Assembly (NCBI GenBank): GCA_014584605.1
Contig: JACTMO010000078.1
Location: 1-39,949 of the forward strand
DNA: 39,949 nucleotides
DNA from: Bacteroidota bacterium
GTDB lineage: Bacteria > Bacteroidota > Bacteroidia > Flavobacteriales_F > PHOS-HE28
Reading direction: 5' to 3'
Part shown: one piece after another, positions 7,026 to 15,626 of the stretch
How the letters are laid out: each line of letters opens with the position of its first letter
How positions within the stretch are numbered: the first letter of the stretch is position 1
Translations under genes and position numbers: made by a program
The notes under the pieces: model-generated
Databases searched by the model: none
What the model was told of the DNA's origin: nothing
What the model saw: the letters and a program-made list of their open reading frames with translations, nothing else

Positions 7026-8237
7026 TCAGCGCTTCAGCACGCTCACCGGCAACACTTCCGCGCCTTCCACATGCAGGACGTATGTGCCCGCAGCAAGCCC
7101 CGACAGGTCCAGCTCCACCTGCGCACCACCGATACGCCCGCGCAGCACCTCGGCACCGGTGATCCCCAGCACGTGGTAGGACGAGCCGATGGCCTGCTGC
7201 GGCAGCTGTACCGTGACGCGGTCGGCGGTGGGATTCGGGAGGGCGCGTGGCTGCACCGTTACATCCGCCTCGTCCATGCCCGTGGATAATGCGTACCGGT
7301 AGATCCCCTGTCCCGGAGAGATCATGTTATACCCGATGAACACATAGCCGTCGTGCTGCAGGATGCCGCTGCCGTTGAGGTCGGCGGCGTTCAGGTTGCC
7401 GGTGATGTTCACCCAGCTGGCGCCCTCATTCGTGGAGCAGTAGAGGCTGTCGCGCTGCCCACCAGCGAAGTGGCGTGACTCGATGTACAGGCTGGTGCCA
7501 AAGCGCTTCACCTCAAGCAGGCCGAGGCCGAACTGCGCCGGCGCGGTCCATGCGGTGTAGGAGGAGCCGAGATCCGCTGAGCGGTAGATGGCCCCGCCCT
7601 GAGCCGTGTAGTATTGGAAATTCCCCATGGCCCAGGTGTTCTCGCCGTTGAGGTCGCCGGGGGCGATGCCCGTGGCCTGGGTCCATGAGGCGGCATTGAT
7701 GGTACGGAAGACGCCCCCGCCGATGGTGGCCGCAAGGAAGTAGGGGCCGGCGGCGCTCATGCCGATCACATTCAGGTTCGTGAGGCCGTTGTTCACGGCG
7801 GTCCAATTGGTGCCGTCAATGGTGCGGTAAATGCCCACGCTGCTGGTGTAGGCGTAGAGAGCCCCGCCGTATGCCAGGAAGCCGCGCACCACGGTGGCCG
7901 AGGGTGCGCCCGGTGCCTCGGTCCAGCTGTCGCCGTTGTCGTCGGTGTAGTAGATGCAGGCGGTGGAGGCGCTCAGCCCGGCGAAGTAGCGGCCGTTGAA
8001 GAAGATGCCGCACTCGGTGGTGTTGGCCGGGATGGGCGGATCGATATCCTCCCAGTTGTCGCCGTTATCGGCGCTGCGGTAGAGTGCCGTGAGCGTCTTC
8101 GCGAAGACATGGCTGTCGGAGGTGCCAAGGGTATAGGCACCATTGGCCAGGCTGGCGATGCCATTGTTCACCTGGGTCCATTGGGCGGTGGCAGCGGCGG
8201 CGAAGGAAAAGGCAATGAGTGCGGAGCGTGTCCTCAT
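7026..8237 (-). CDS. T9SS-exported BNR/Asp-box beta-propeller protein
   Basis: This 403-aa protein has a signal peptide (ATA-Q19) and a beta-propeller body with repeated Asp-box motifs of the S/T-x-D-x-G-x-x-W type: SADNGDNW, TDDNGDSW, TIDGTNW, SADLGSSY and STNEGASW. A T9SS type A sorting domain covers about 331-403 (ALPNPTADRVTV, LSGLAAGTYVLHV, final VLKR). Such proteins are exported through the SprA translocon and anchored or released at the cell surface. The function of the propeller is unknown (binding rather than glycosidase is likely, as no catalytic domain is seen). It lies 96 bp downstream of deoC on the same strand, with no clear promoter found between. Confidence 0.85.
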   Translation of the reverse strand: MRTRSALIAFSFAAAATAQWTQVNNGIASLANGAYTLGTSDSHVFAKTLTALYRSADNGDNWEDIDPPIPANTTECGIFFNGRYFAGLSASTACIYYTDDNGDSWTEAPGAPSATVVRGFLAYGGALYAYTSSVGIYRTIDGTNWTAVNNGLTNLNVIGMSAAGPYFLAATIGGGVFRTINAASWTQATGIAPGDLNGENTWAMGNFQYYTAQGGAIYRSADLGSSYTAWTAPAQFGLGLLEVKRFGTSLYIESRHFAGGQRDSLYCSTNEGASWVNITGNLNAADLNGSGILQHDGYVFIGYNMISPGQGIYRYALSTGMDEADVTVQPRALPNPTADRVTVQLPQQAIGSSYHVLGITGAEVLRGRIGGAQVELDLSGLAAGTYVLHVEGAEVLPVSVLKR

Positions 8238-8333
8238 GATGGGGTGATCGGTTGAGAGCGAATGGATCAGTGGCTTCCTGACCTCCCATCGGTGAAGGTG
8301 CCGGGATGTGAACAGCGGGCGGATGGCGCCAGT

Positions 8334-9257
8334 CTAATCCACGCTGAAGTAGTCCGCGCTCTGGTATTGGCCGGTGGCCTCCTTCACCAATTGCATCAGG
8401 ATGTCGTTGGCCAGGCTGCTGGCGCCGAAGCGGAACCAGTGCGGGCTGAGCCATTCGGGGCCGAGCTCCTCCTTCACCATCATCAGGTAGTGCAGGGCCT
8501 CCTTGCTGGTGCGGATGCCGCCGGCGGGCTTCATGGCGATCATCCGGCCGGTCTTGAGGTAGTGGTCGCGGATGGCGTGCAGCATCACCAGCGTGACGGG
8601 CATGGTGGCGGCGGGGCTGATCTTGCCGGTGCTGGTCTTGATGAAGTCGGCGCCGGCGGCGATGGCGATGTCACTGGCTAAGCGCACCTTGTCGTAGGTG
8701 CCCAGTTCGCCCGTTTCCAGGATCACCTTCAACCGGGCCTCGCCGCAGGCTTCTTTCACGGCCGCGATCTCGTCGAACACGAAGTTGTATTCCCCGTTGT
8801 GGAACTTGCCGCGGCTGATGACCATGTCGATCTCGTCGGCGCCCTCGCTCACGGCGAACTTGGTGTCGGCGATCTTCACGGGGCGGGGCGCCTGCCCGCT
8901 GGGGAAGGCGGTGGATACGGCGGCCACCTTCACGCCGCTGTCGCCCAAGGCCTTTTTGGCCACCTTCACCAAGGTGGGGTACACGCAGACCGCGGCCACG
9001 TGCGGCAGGCCGGGCAGCTGGTCGTGCAGGTGGTGGGCCTTGTAGCACATCTGGGTCACCTTGCCGGGCGTGTCCTGCCCTTCCAGCGTGGTGAGGTCGA
9101 TCATGCTCAAGGCCAGCTTCATGCCCTGCACCTTCGCCTCCTTCTTGATGCTGCGGGTCTTGATGCGGGCCACGCGCTCCTCGATGCCCACCTGGTCCAC
9201 GGCGGGGATGGGGCGGGGGGCGGGCGGGCGGGTGGCGGCCAGGATGCTTCGTCCCAT
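8334..9257 (-). CDS. deoC: Deoxyribose-phosphate aldolase
   Basis: DeoC cleaves 2-deoxyribose 5-phosphate to glyceraldehyde 3-phosphate and acetaldehyde in deoxynucleoside catabolism. At 307 aa it belongs to the longer, eukaryote-like class. Catalytic residues are visible: Asp144 in ADEIDMV, the Schiff-base Lys207 in ADFIKTSTGK, and Lys243 in AMKPAGGIRT. The first ~45 residues form a Pro/basic extension before the barrel. ATG 9257 is chosen because a TATCTTGG box ends 4 nt upstream; a GTG at 9275 is the alternative. Acetaldehyde produced here could be a substrate for the aldehyde dehydrogenase at 175, but the two genes are 6.7 kb apart and this link is only a guess. Confidence 0.95.
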   Translation of the reverse strand: MGRSILAATRPPAPRPIPAVDQVGIEERVARIKTRSIKKEAKVQGMKLALSMIDLTTLEGQDTPGKVTQMCYKAHHLHDQLPGLPHVAAVCVYPTLVKVAKKALGDSGVKVAAVSTAFPSGQAPRPVKIADTKFAVSEGADEIDMVISRGKFHNGEYNFVFDEIAAVKEACGEARLKVILETGELGTYDKVRLASDIAIAAGADFIKTSTGKISPAATMPVTLVMLHAIRDHYLKTGRMIAMKPAGGIRTSKEALHYLMMVKEELGPEWLSPHWFRFGASSLANDILMQLVKEATGQYQSADYFSVD

Positions 9258-9261
9258 GGGG

Positions 9262-9269
9262 CCAAGATA
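9262..9269 (-). promoter_or_regulatory. -7-like box of deoC, leaderless geometry
   Basis: TATCTTGG on the minus strand has one mismatch to TAnnTTTG and ends exactly 4 nt before the ATG at 9257. Confidence 0.45.
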
Positions 9270-9469
9270 GCCCACGCCGTTCGTGCCGGGAGCTCCACCG
9301 CTCCCCGTTCAAAAGCCCCAGGGAACACCGATCGCCGCCGTCCGGCCGTTACTTCGGCGGCCCCTGCCCCCGCCCGTGCTCCCACCCCCCGCCCGGCGCC
9401 TGCGGACCCGCGCCCGTCGGGGTCCGGACCGATCACGTCGGCTTAACATGCGCGGATGGACAGACTTAC

Positions 9470-9477
9470 TATGTTTG
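9470..9477 (+). promoter_or_regulatory. Promoter -7 box of the exbB-tonB operon
   Basis: TATGTTTG is an exact TAnnTTTG match, about 100 nt upstream of the exbB ATG, giving a normal leader. No obvious TTG is seen 19-20 nt upstream. It sits in the 321-bp gap 9258-9578 between divergent deoC and exbB; the rest of that gap is GC-rich and shows no reading frame with protein-like composition. Confidence 0.5.
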
Positions 9478-9578
9478 CCCACCTGTTCATAACCCTTGCG
9501 TGAACGATGCCCGGGGATCGCTGCGGGCACCTTCCACCACCGACCAACGCTTTCAACCGAAAACCCGAACCCCCTCTC

Positions 9579-10394
9579 ATGAGCAACGAAACATCCACCG
9601 GGAAAGGATCGAGCCTCTTCGTAGCCATCGTGTTCCCCCTGGTCCTGATCGTCAGCGTGGCGATCTACATGTTCGTCCTTGGCGACCCGGCCAACTTCGA
9701 GAACGGGGACCCCGTGAAGGGGCACCCCATCGCCGAGAACCCCGGCAAGCTTTACGGGACCATCTACAAGGGCGGCTTCATCGTGCCCATCCTGATCAGC
9801 GTGAACCTGATCATCATCATCTTCTCGGTGGAACGCTTCATCACGCTGAACCGGGCCAAGGGCAAGGGGCGGATCGAGGCCTTCCTGGGCCAGGTGCGCA
9901 GCTACCTTTCCAACGACCAGGTGGATGAGGCCGTGAACGTGTGCGACGAGCAGAAGGGCAGCGTGGCCAACGTGATGCGCAGCGGGCTGCAGAAGTACAA
10001 GCAGGTGCTGCGGGATGCGAGCCACGACAAGGAGACCCGCCTGCAGGCCGTGAAGCAGGAACTGGAGGAGGCCACCGCCCTGGAGCTGCCCATGCTGAGC
10101 AAGAACCTCGTGATCCTGAGCACCTGCGCCAGCATCAGCACCCTGCTGGGCCTGATCGGAACCGTGCTGGGGATGATCCGCGCGTTCAGCGCGCTGGCCA
10201 CGGCCGGCACCCCGGACGCCTCGGCCCTGTCCACCGGTATCTCCGAGGCCCTGATCAACACGGCCTTGGGCATCACCGGCTCCTGCGTGGCGATCATCAT
10301 GTTCAACTTCTTCAGCACCAAGATCGACGCCATCACCCACGGCATCGACGAGGCCGGCTTCAGCGTGAGCCAGACCTTGGCCAGCCACAAGTGA
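9579..10394 (+). CDS. exbB: MotA/TolQ/ExbB proton-channel protein
   Basis: This 271-aa inner-membrane subunit, with ExbD, uses the proton gradient to energise TonB. Hydrophobic segments lie at about 16-37, 67-85, 185-210 and 222-245. The last two carry the family core (STCASISTLLGLIGTVLGMIRAF and ALINTALGITGSCVAI patterns), with the cytoplasmic helix region between. An extra N-terminal helix and about 30 residues precede the standard ExbB start, as is common in Bacteroidota. ATG 9579 is preferred because an in-frame ATG further upstream (9507) would add a proline-rich stretch with no family resemblance. It is first of a seven-gene operon. Confidence 0.92.
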   Translation: MSNETSTGKGSSLFVAIVFPLVLIVSVAIYMFVLGDPANFENGDPVKGHPIAENPGKLYGTIYKGGFIVPILISVNLIIIIFSVERFITLNRAKGKGRIEAFLGQVRSYLSNDQVDEAVNVCDEQKGSVANVMRSGLQKYKQVLRDASHDKETRLQAVKQELEEATALELPMLSKNLVILSTCASISTLLGLIGTVLGMIRAFSALATAGTPDASALSTGISEALINTALGITGSCVAIIMFNFFSTKIDAITHGIDEAGFSVSQTLASHK

Positions 10395-10403
10395 TCGGCA
10401 CGG

Positions 10404-10418
10404 CACCGGCCGCCGGTG
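10404..10418. other. Palindrome between exbB and exbD
   Basis: CACCGGC-C-GCCGGTG is a 7-bp perfect palindrome in the 79-bp spacer, 9 nt after the exbB stop. It could be a hairpin that tunes stability of the exbB part of the transcript. Confidence 0.3.
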
Positions 10419-10473
10419 GCAGTACCCCCCGGCGACCGGGCGTTCACCGTCAACCAACCAGACCCCCCGACGC

Positions 10474-11103
10474 ATGCCGAAGCTGAAGATGCCCCGGAAG
10501 AGCCCGGAGCTGGACATGACCCCCATGGTGGACCTGGCCTTCCTGCTGGTCACCTTCTTCATGCTCACCGCCCAGTTCCGGCCCGAGGAGGCCGTGGCCG
10601 TGGACACCCCCTCGTCCATGAGCCAGAGCCCCATCCCCACGGAGAACCTGATGACCATCGTGGTGGACAGCACCGGCAAGGTGTACTGGGACATGACCGA
10701 CAAGAAGGTGCGCCTGAAAGTGCTCGAGGAGATGGGCAAACGCATCAACTACACACCCACCGACGAGGAGAAGGTGCGGTTCGCCAACGTGGGCGCCGTG
10801 GGGATCCCCGTGCAGCAGCTGCCCGCCTACCTGGCCCTGCCCAGCGGCGCGGCGCGCAAGGAGTTCGACAAGGGCTTCAACGGCATCCCCACCGACAGCA
10901 CCAACAACCAGCTGCGCGACTGGATCATCACCACGCGCCTGCTGTTCTACGAAGAGGCGGGCATCAACCCGCTGGTGGCCCTGAAGGCCGATGGCAACAC
11001 CAACTATTCCAAGGTGGCGCAGGTGATCCGGATCTTCCAATCCCCCGGCATCCAGATCAACCGCTTCAAGATGATCACCGACCTGGAGGAATCAAGGATG
11101 TAA
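10474..11103 (+). CDS. exbD: ExbD/TolR biopolymer transport protein, copy 1
   Basis: This 209-aa protein has a short basic cytoplasmic N-terminus, the ExbD motif DMTPMVDLAFLLVTFFML (about 14-31, with the proton-carrying Asp in MVDLAF) as its single membrane helix, and a periplasmic domain. The periplasmic part is longer than in classical ExbD (about 140 aa) because of an insertion (about 70-150) between the first strands and the final LKADGNTNYSKVAQVI fold. Bacteroidota usually have two different ExbD copies next to one ExbB, as here. It is in the TonB operon, 79 bp after exbB. Confidence 0.9.
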   Translation: MPKLKMPRKSPELDMTPMVDLAFLLVTFFMLTAQFRPEEAVAVDTPSSMSQSPIPTENLMTIVVDSTGKVYWDMTDKKVRLKVLEEMGKRINYTPTDEEKVRFANVGAVGIPVQQLPAYLALPSGAARKEFDKGFNGIPTDSTNNQLRDWIITTRLLFYEEAGINPLVALKADGNTNYSKVAQVIRIFQSPGIQINRFKMITDLEESRM

Positions 11104-11120
11104 CAAACGGTCGAACCTTT

Positions 11121-11141
11121 CCCCGACATGCGTGTACGGGG
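11121..11141. other. Hairpin between the two exbD genes
   Basis: CCCCGACA-TGCG-TGTaCGGGG forms eight base pairs with one bulged A in the 70-bp spacer. Like the palindrome after exbB, it may be an RNA structure that sets different expression of neighbouring subunits. Confidence 0.3.
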
Positions 11142-11173
11142 TTCCGGAACGACCCGCCCAACCAGACCCGACC

Positions 11174-11824
11174 ATGGCAGACGCACCCGGTGGAGGCGAA
11201 GAAGGAGGCGGCGGAAAACGCCACCAGAAGAAACGCGCCAAGAAAGGCAGCACCCGCATCGACATGACGCCGATGGTGGACCTGGCCTTCCTGCTGCTCA
11301 CCTTCTTCATCCTCACCACCACCATGTACAAGCCGAGCACCCTGCAAATGACCTTCCCGGTGCCCGACGATAACCCCGCCGAGAGCAAGAAGACCGAGCT
11401 GAGCAACGCCATCACCCTGATCCTCACGGCCCAGGACCAGATCTTCTACTACCTGGGCGAGTTCCACACCGCCACCGACGGCAGCGGCAAGCCGCCCACC
11501 ACCCTCACCCGCACCGACTTCAGCAAGGTGCGCCAGGTGCTGCTGGAGCGCAACAAGGAAGCCGTCGGCAAGCTCAACCAGCTGGCGCGCGACTTCAACG
11601 CGGGCAAGATCGACGAGGCCGCCTACGACAGCCTGCGCAAGGCCACCAAGGGCGACCCCGCCAACCTCAAGGCCATCATCAAGACCGACAAGGACGCCAA
11701 GTACCGCAACATGATCGACATGGTCGATGAAATGGACATCAGCGGCATTGGCTCCTACGGCGTGCTGGACAGCCTCAAGGCCGCCGAACAGGCCCTGCTC
11801 GACGTCGAGAGATCAACCCTCTGA
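11174..11824 (+). CDS. exbD: ExbD/TolR biopolymer transport protein, copy 2
   Basis: This 216-aa protein has a Gly-rich then strongly basic cytoplasmic tail (GGGEEGGGGKRHQKKRAKKG), the DMTPMVDLAFLLLTFFIL helix (about 31-48) and a periplasmic domain with a Lys/Asp-rich alpha-helical insertion (about 120-170). It is clearly a paralogue of the preceding gene but diverged outside the helix, which suggests a heteromeric ExbD dimer. ATG 11174 is preferred over a GTG at 11132, which would add a proline-rich stretch. The tonB ATG follows its stop after 3 nt. Confidence 0.9.
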   Translation: MADAPGGGEEGGGGKRHQKKRAKKGSTRIDMTPMVDLAFLLLTFFILTTTMYKPSTLQMTFPVPDDNPAESKKTELSNAITLILTAQDQIFYYLGEFHTATDGSGKPPTTLTRTDFSKVRQVLLERNKEAVGKLNQLARDFNAGKIDEAAYDSLRKATKGDPANLKAIIKTDKDAKYRNMIDMVDEMDISGIGSYGVLDSLKAAEQALLDVERSTL

Positions 11825-11827
11825 ACC

Positions 11828-12670
11828 ATGGAATACCTCCTGATCACCGGCATCCTGCTGGTCCTTTCCCTGGTGATGACGCTGGATTTCAGCTGGAACA
11901 ACGTGCTGGCCACCGTGCGCAACCAGGTGGTGTTCGAGGGACGCAACCAGCTGTACGGCGCCTTCGTGCTGCGCCGGGACTACGTGAAACGCCTGATGGC
12001 CGCCGTGGTCGGCTCGATGGTCTTCTTCGGCCTGGCCATCGGCACCCCCAAGATCATCGAGGCCTTGGGTGGCGGTGAGCACGAGGTGGTGGAGGCCAAG
12101 AAGATCGTGGACGTGAACCTCGAGCTCTTCGAAGAGGAGAAGAAAGAAGAACCCCCGCCCCCGCCCGTGGAAGTGCCGCCTCCCCCCAAGATCGAGACCG
12201 TGCAGTTCACCGCCCTGGAGGCCGTGGACGAGCCCGTGGAGGAACCCCCGCCCACCCAAGAGGTCTTGGCCGAGACCGTGGCCAGCACCGTGACCCAGGA
12301 AGGCGAAAAGAGCGAGGAAGCCCCCCCGCCCCCGCCCCCCGTGGAGGAAGAGGTGATGATGTTCGCCGCCGTGGAGGAAAAACCCACCTTCCCGGGCGGT
12401 GAGGCCGAGTTCTACAAATACCTCGGCAAGAACGTCAAGTACCCCCAGATGGAGGCCGAACAGGGTATCGAGGGCCGCGTTTTCGTGGAGTTCGTCGTGG
12501 ACAAGGACGGCTCCATCACCGAGGTGCGCACCGTGCGCGGCGTCAGCGCCGGCCTGGACAAGGAGGCCACCCGCGTGATGAAGGCCTCGCCCAAGTGGAG
12601 CCCCGGCAAGCAGAACGGCCGCCCGGTGAAGGTCCGCTATGTGATCCCCATCAACTTCGACCTGCGCTGA
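11828..12670 (+). CDS. tonB: Energy transducer TonB with an extra N-terminal helix
   Basis: This 280-aa TonB passes ExbB/ExbD energy to outer-membrane TonB-dependent transporters. It has a first hydrophobic helix (about 2-19), the Bacteroidota TonB motif VFEGRNQLYGAFVLRRDY (about 35-52), a second helix (about 57-73), a Pro/Glu-rich periplasmic spacer with PPPPP runs (about 105-175), and a C-terminal TonB domain (about 185-280: PTFPGGEAEFYKYL, GRVFVEFVVDKDGS, ending VRYVIPINF). Classical TonB has a single N-terminal helix, so the extra helix would put the N-terminus in the periplasm. The operon position is tight. Confidence 0.92.
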   Translation: MEYLLITGILLVLSLVMTLDFSWNNVLATVRNQVVFEGRNQLYGAFVLRRDYVKRLMAAVVGSMVFFGLAIGTPKIIEALGGGEHEVVEAKKIVDVNLELFEEEKKEEPPPPPVEVPPPPKIETVQFTALEAVDEPVEEPPPTQEVLAETVASTVTQEGEKSEEAPPPPPPVEEEVMMFAAVEEKPTFPGGEAEFYKYLGKNVKYPQMEAEQGIEGRVFVEFVVDKDGSITEVRTVRGVSAGLDKEATRVMKASPKWSPGKQNGRPVKVRYVIPINFDLR

Positions 12671-12686
12671 GGCGCCGGGCCGGGGG

Positions 12687-12881
12687 ATGGACCTGCGCAC
12701 CGCCTTCGCCGTCGGCATGTCCGGCTTCTACGTCCTGGCCGGCCTGGTCATCGGCCTCACCCCCTTTGCCAGCGACGTGCTGCCCAGCTACCGCCCGGCG
12801 CTGGCCATGGTGCTGACCGGCTATGGGCTGCTCCGCCTGCTGCTGTACTGGCGTAAACGCCGCCGCGACGCCTCCACCTGA
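12687..12881 (+). CDS. Small two-helix membrane protein of the TonB operon
   Basis: This 64-aa protein is almost entirely two membrane helices (about 6-28 and 36-54) with a loop (TPFASDVLPSYR) and a very basic C-terminal tail (WRKRRRDAST), suggesting both ends lie in the cytoplasm. No family name is known to me. It sits 16 bp after tonB and 3 bp before the next gene, so it is co-expressed. It might be an accessory subunit of the TonB complex or simply a membrane partner of the lipoprotein that follows. Confidence 0.7.
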   Translation: MDLRTAFAVGMSGFYVLAGLVIGLTPFASDVLPSYRPALAMVLTGYGLLRLLLYWRKRRRDAST

Positions 12882-12884
12882 GCC

Positions 12885-13775
12885 ATGACGCGCCTCGGCC
12901 CGCTGATCCTCCTCCTGGCCGCCTGTTCCAGCGGCCCGCCCGACCCGCGCAACGACGACAGCCCCACCTTCGGCCACGTGCTGGTGATGGCCGACCAGGA
13001 CCTGCGACCCGTGCTGGAGGACCAGCGCCGCACCTTCGAGGCCCTCTACGCCAAGGCCCGGGTGGACCTGCGCTACCTGCCCGAAAGGGCGCTGGTGAAG
13101 GCCATGCTCAACGACAGCGTGCGCGCGGTGTTCGGCAGCTTCGTGCCCGGGGCCGACCAGCACGCCTACTTCCGCACCCGCCGGCTCAGCCCCCATGTGG
13201 AGGCCGTGGCCTTCGACGCCATCGCGGTGCTGGCCCACCCCAGCGGGCCCGACAGCCTGAGCCTGGACGAGCTCCGCAGCATCATGCGCGACGGCCGCCT
13301 GGGCCCCGGGCCCTGCACCGCCCTGCTGGACGACCCCGGGAGCGGGGTGGCCCGTACCCTCATCGACAGCCTCTTCGGCGGCCGGACCGACCTGCCGTTG
13401 AAGGTCCGACTGGCCCAGGGACCCGAAGACCTGGTGCGCCGCCTGCGCGCCGACAGCACCGCCATCGGCCTGCTGGGTTTCAGCCTGTTGAGCGACCTGG
13501 ACGACCCCGCCTGCCGCGCCCTTCGTCAGGGGCTGCGCCTGGTGCCCCTCCACCGCGGGAAAGCCCCGGCCCTGGCCCCCACCCAAGGCACCCTGAAGGA
13601 CGGCCGCTACCCCCTGCGGCGGCCCTTGATGATGCTGGTGACCGAGGGCAAGAGCGGGCTTGGCACGGGGTTCGCTTCCTTTGTGGCCGGACACAAGGGC
13701 CAACGCATCCTGCTCAAAAAAGGCATCGCCCCGGCACACGTACCCGCCCGCGACGTGATGATCGTGGCCCCCTGA
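12885..13775 (+). CDS. PstS-like periplasmic substrate-binding lipoprotein
   Basis: This 296-aa protein has a lipoprotein signal with lipobox LLAAC (Cys14). The rest follows a type II periplasmic binding protein layout as in PstS-like domains: an early VLVMADQDL strand, an AVAFDAIAVLAHPSGPDSLSLDEL segment where PstS-like proteins have VAxDAIAVIVN...LT, a DDPGSG substrate-loop segment, and IGLLGFSLLSD. No permease or ATPase of an ABC system is nearby; the partners are ExbB, ExbD and TonB instead. Whether it binds phosphate or another oxyanion is unknown. It could sit at the outer leaf of the inner membrane or in the outer membrane. Confidence 0.75.
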   Translation: MTRLGPLILLLAACSSGPPDPRNDDSPTFGHVLVMADQDLRPVLEDQRRTFEALYAKARVDLRYLPERALVKAMLNDSVRAVFGSFVPGADQHAYFRTRRLSPHVEAVAFDAIAVLAHPSGPDSLSLDELRSIMRDGRLGPGPCTALLDDPGSGVARTLIDSLFGGRTDLPLKVRLAQGPEDLVRRLRADSTAIGLLGFSLLSDLDDPACRALRQGLRLVPLHRGKAPALAPTQGTLKDGRYPLRRPLMMLVTEGKSGLGTGFASFVAGHKGQRILLKKGIAPAHVPARDVMIVAP

Positions 13776-13781
13776 ACGACC

Positions 13782-15623
13782 ATGACCTACCGCACCGAAC
13801 TTCCACTGACCCTGGCCCTGACGGCCAGCCTCGGCCTCGCCGCCTTCCCCGGTGGGGCGAATGCCCAGACCCTGGAGGAGGCCCAGCGCCTCACCGACCG
13901 CGAACAGTTCGAGGCCGCCGACGCCGCCTTCCACAAACTGCTGGCCGGCGCCCCCAACAACGGCGCCTACTGGTACTTCATGGGCGAGAACCACTGGGAG
14001 AACGAGCAGCCCGACAGCGCCCAGCTGTGCTACCGCCGCGGTTCGGAGCTCAACCCGAGCCATCCGCTCAACCACGTCGGCCTGGGCAAGGTGCTCTTCG
14101 CCCAGGGCATTCCCGACGACGCCACGGGCGGCGCCCTGCAGGAGGCCCAGGCCCGCCGGGAGGAGGCCAAGGCCAAGCTCAACGAGGCCATCGCCCTGGC
14201 CGAGGACAAGAACGCCAAGCACCCCAAGGAGCTCAAGGCCCTCACCTACCGGGAAGTGGCTGAAGCCTACGGCGCCGGCCCCGACCCCGACGTGGCCACC
14301 GCCATCACCTGGGTGGACAAGTCCATCGAGCTCGCGCCCAACGACGCCGATGCGCATGTGCTGCGCGGCGACCTGCTGATGGCCCGGGGTTCCTTCGACG
14401 CCAGCGAGGCCGTGGCCGCCTATAAACGCGCCGCTGAACTGATGCCGAGCGCCGCCCGCCCGGTGGCCCGCAAGGCCCGTATGTACCACCGCGCCAAGAA
14501 CTACGAGGCCGCCATCGCCGAGTTCGACCACGCCATCGCCATCGACCCCTCCTACGCCCCGGCGTACAGCGGCCGGGCCGAGGCCCACTTCATGGCCCGG
14601 GCCTACGACAAGGCCACGGCCGATTACGACCGCTACCTGGAGCTGAACGCCGGCAACGTCAGCGCGCGCGTGCGCTACGCCAAGTTCCTCTTCCTGGTGG
14701 GCAAATACACCGAGTGCATCGCCGAGATCGACGCCCTGCGCGGCAAGGGCCTGAAGGACAACAACCTGCGCCGCATCGAGGGCTATGCGCGCTGCGAAGC
14801 GGGCGATCTCGAGGCCGCCCGCACGGCCATGGCGACCTACTTCGCCGAGCAGCCCGCCGACAAGGTGATCGCCAGCGACCACGAGTACATGGGCAAGATC
14901 TACGCGGGCCTGGCCACCAAGGTCGTCACCACCGATGCCAACGGCACGGTCCGGATCAACGACCCCGGCGCCCAGGCGACCGTGGAGAACAAACCGGACG
15001 GCACCTCGACGGTGAACGTCAGCCTGACCAATTACGACAGCCTGGCGGCCGAAAGCTACCTGAAGGCCGCCCGCATGGACCGCGCCAAGGCCTACCTCTT
15101 CACCGAGGCGGGCAAGGCCTTCGGCAAGGCCAAACGGCATGACCTGGCCACCAAGGCCTTCCAGGAGAAGATCGCCACGGCCCCCGAGGTGAACGACTAC
15201 TACTACCTGGGCGGCAGCGCGTACAAGGCCAGGCTCTACGCCACCTCCGACAGCGCCTGGGCCGTGTACATCGAGAAGCAGCCCGGCCTGCACCAGGGCT
15301 ACCTGGGCCGCGCCCGTGCCAACGTGGGGCTGGACCCCGAGAAGAAGACCTGGCAGGCCCGCCCCTTCTACGAGGAAGTGGTGCGTCACCTCAAGCCCGA
15401 GGACCAGGCCAAGTACAAGGTGGACCTGGAAGAGGCGTACTTCTACCTGGGCTTCTATCACTTCAGCAAGGAGAAGGACATGGGCATGGCCAAATGCTGG
15501 TTTGAGAAGCTCAAGGAACTGAACGCCGGCACCAGCAACACCAAGCAGGGTTCGGACATGCTGCTCACCAAGGAGCTGCAGGGCGTGGCCGCCAAGGACT
15601 GCAGCCTGCCCGCCGCTCCGTAG
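13782..15623 (+). CDS. Periplasmic tetratricopeptide-repeat protein of the TonB operon
   Basis: This 613-aa protein has a signal peptide (hydrophobic 9-22, ANA-Q29) and TPR repeats through most of its length, for example AYWYFMGENHWENEQPDSA near 60-80, AIAEFDHAIAIDPSYAPAYS near 245-265, and later KAFGKAKRHDLATKAFQEK. The repeat arrangement is typical of Bacteroidota TPR proteins encoded just after TonB and PstS-like genes; they probably scaffold envelope complexes. No enzyme domain is seen. The start follows the preceding stop by 6 bp. A hairpin just after the stop (15627) probably ends the operon. Confidence 0.85.
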   Translation: MTYRTELPLTLALTASLGLAAFPGGANAQTLEEAQRLTDREQFEAADAAFHKLLAGAPNNGAYWYFMGENHWENEQPDSAQLCYRRGSELNPSHPLNHVGLGKVLFAQGIPDDATGGALQEAQARREEAKAKLNEAIALAEDKNAKHPKELKALTYREVAEAYGAGPDPDVATAITWVDKSIELAPNDADAHVLRGDLLMARGSFDASEAVAAYKRAAELMPSAARPVARKARMYHRAKNYEAAIAEFDHAIAIDPSYAPAYSGRAEAHFMARAYDKATADYDRYLELNAGNVSARVRYAKFLFLVGKYTECIAEIDALRGKGLKDNNLRRIEGYARCEAGDLEAARTAMATYFAEQPADKVIASDHEYMGKIYAGLATKVVTTDANGTVRINDPGAQATVENKPDGTSTVNVSLTNYDSLAAESYLKAARMDRAKAYLFTEAGKAFGKAKRHDLATKAFQEKIATAPEVNDYYYLGGSAYKARLYATSDSAWAVYIEKQPGLHQGYLGRARANVGLDPEKKTWQARPFYEEVVRHLKPEDQAKYKVDLEEAYFYLGFYHFSKEKDMGMAKCWFEKLKELNAGTSNTKQGSDMLLTKELQGVAAKDCSLPAAP

Positions 15624-15626
15624 GGC

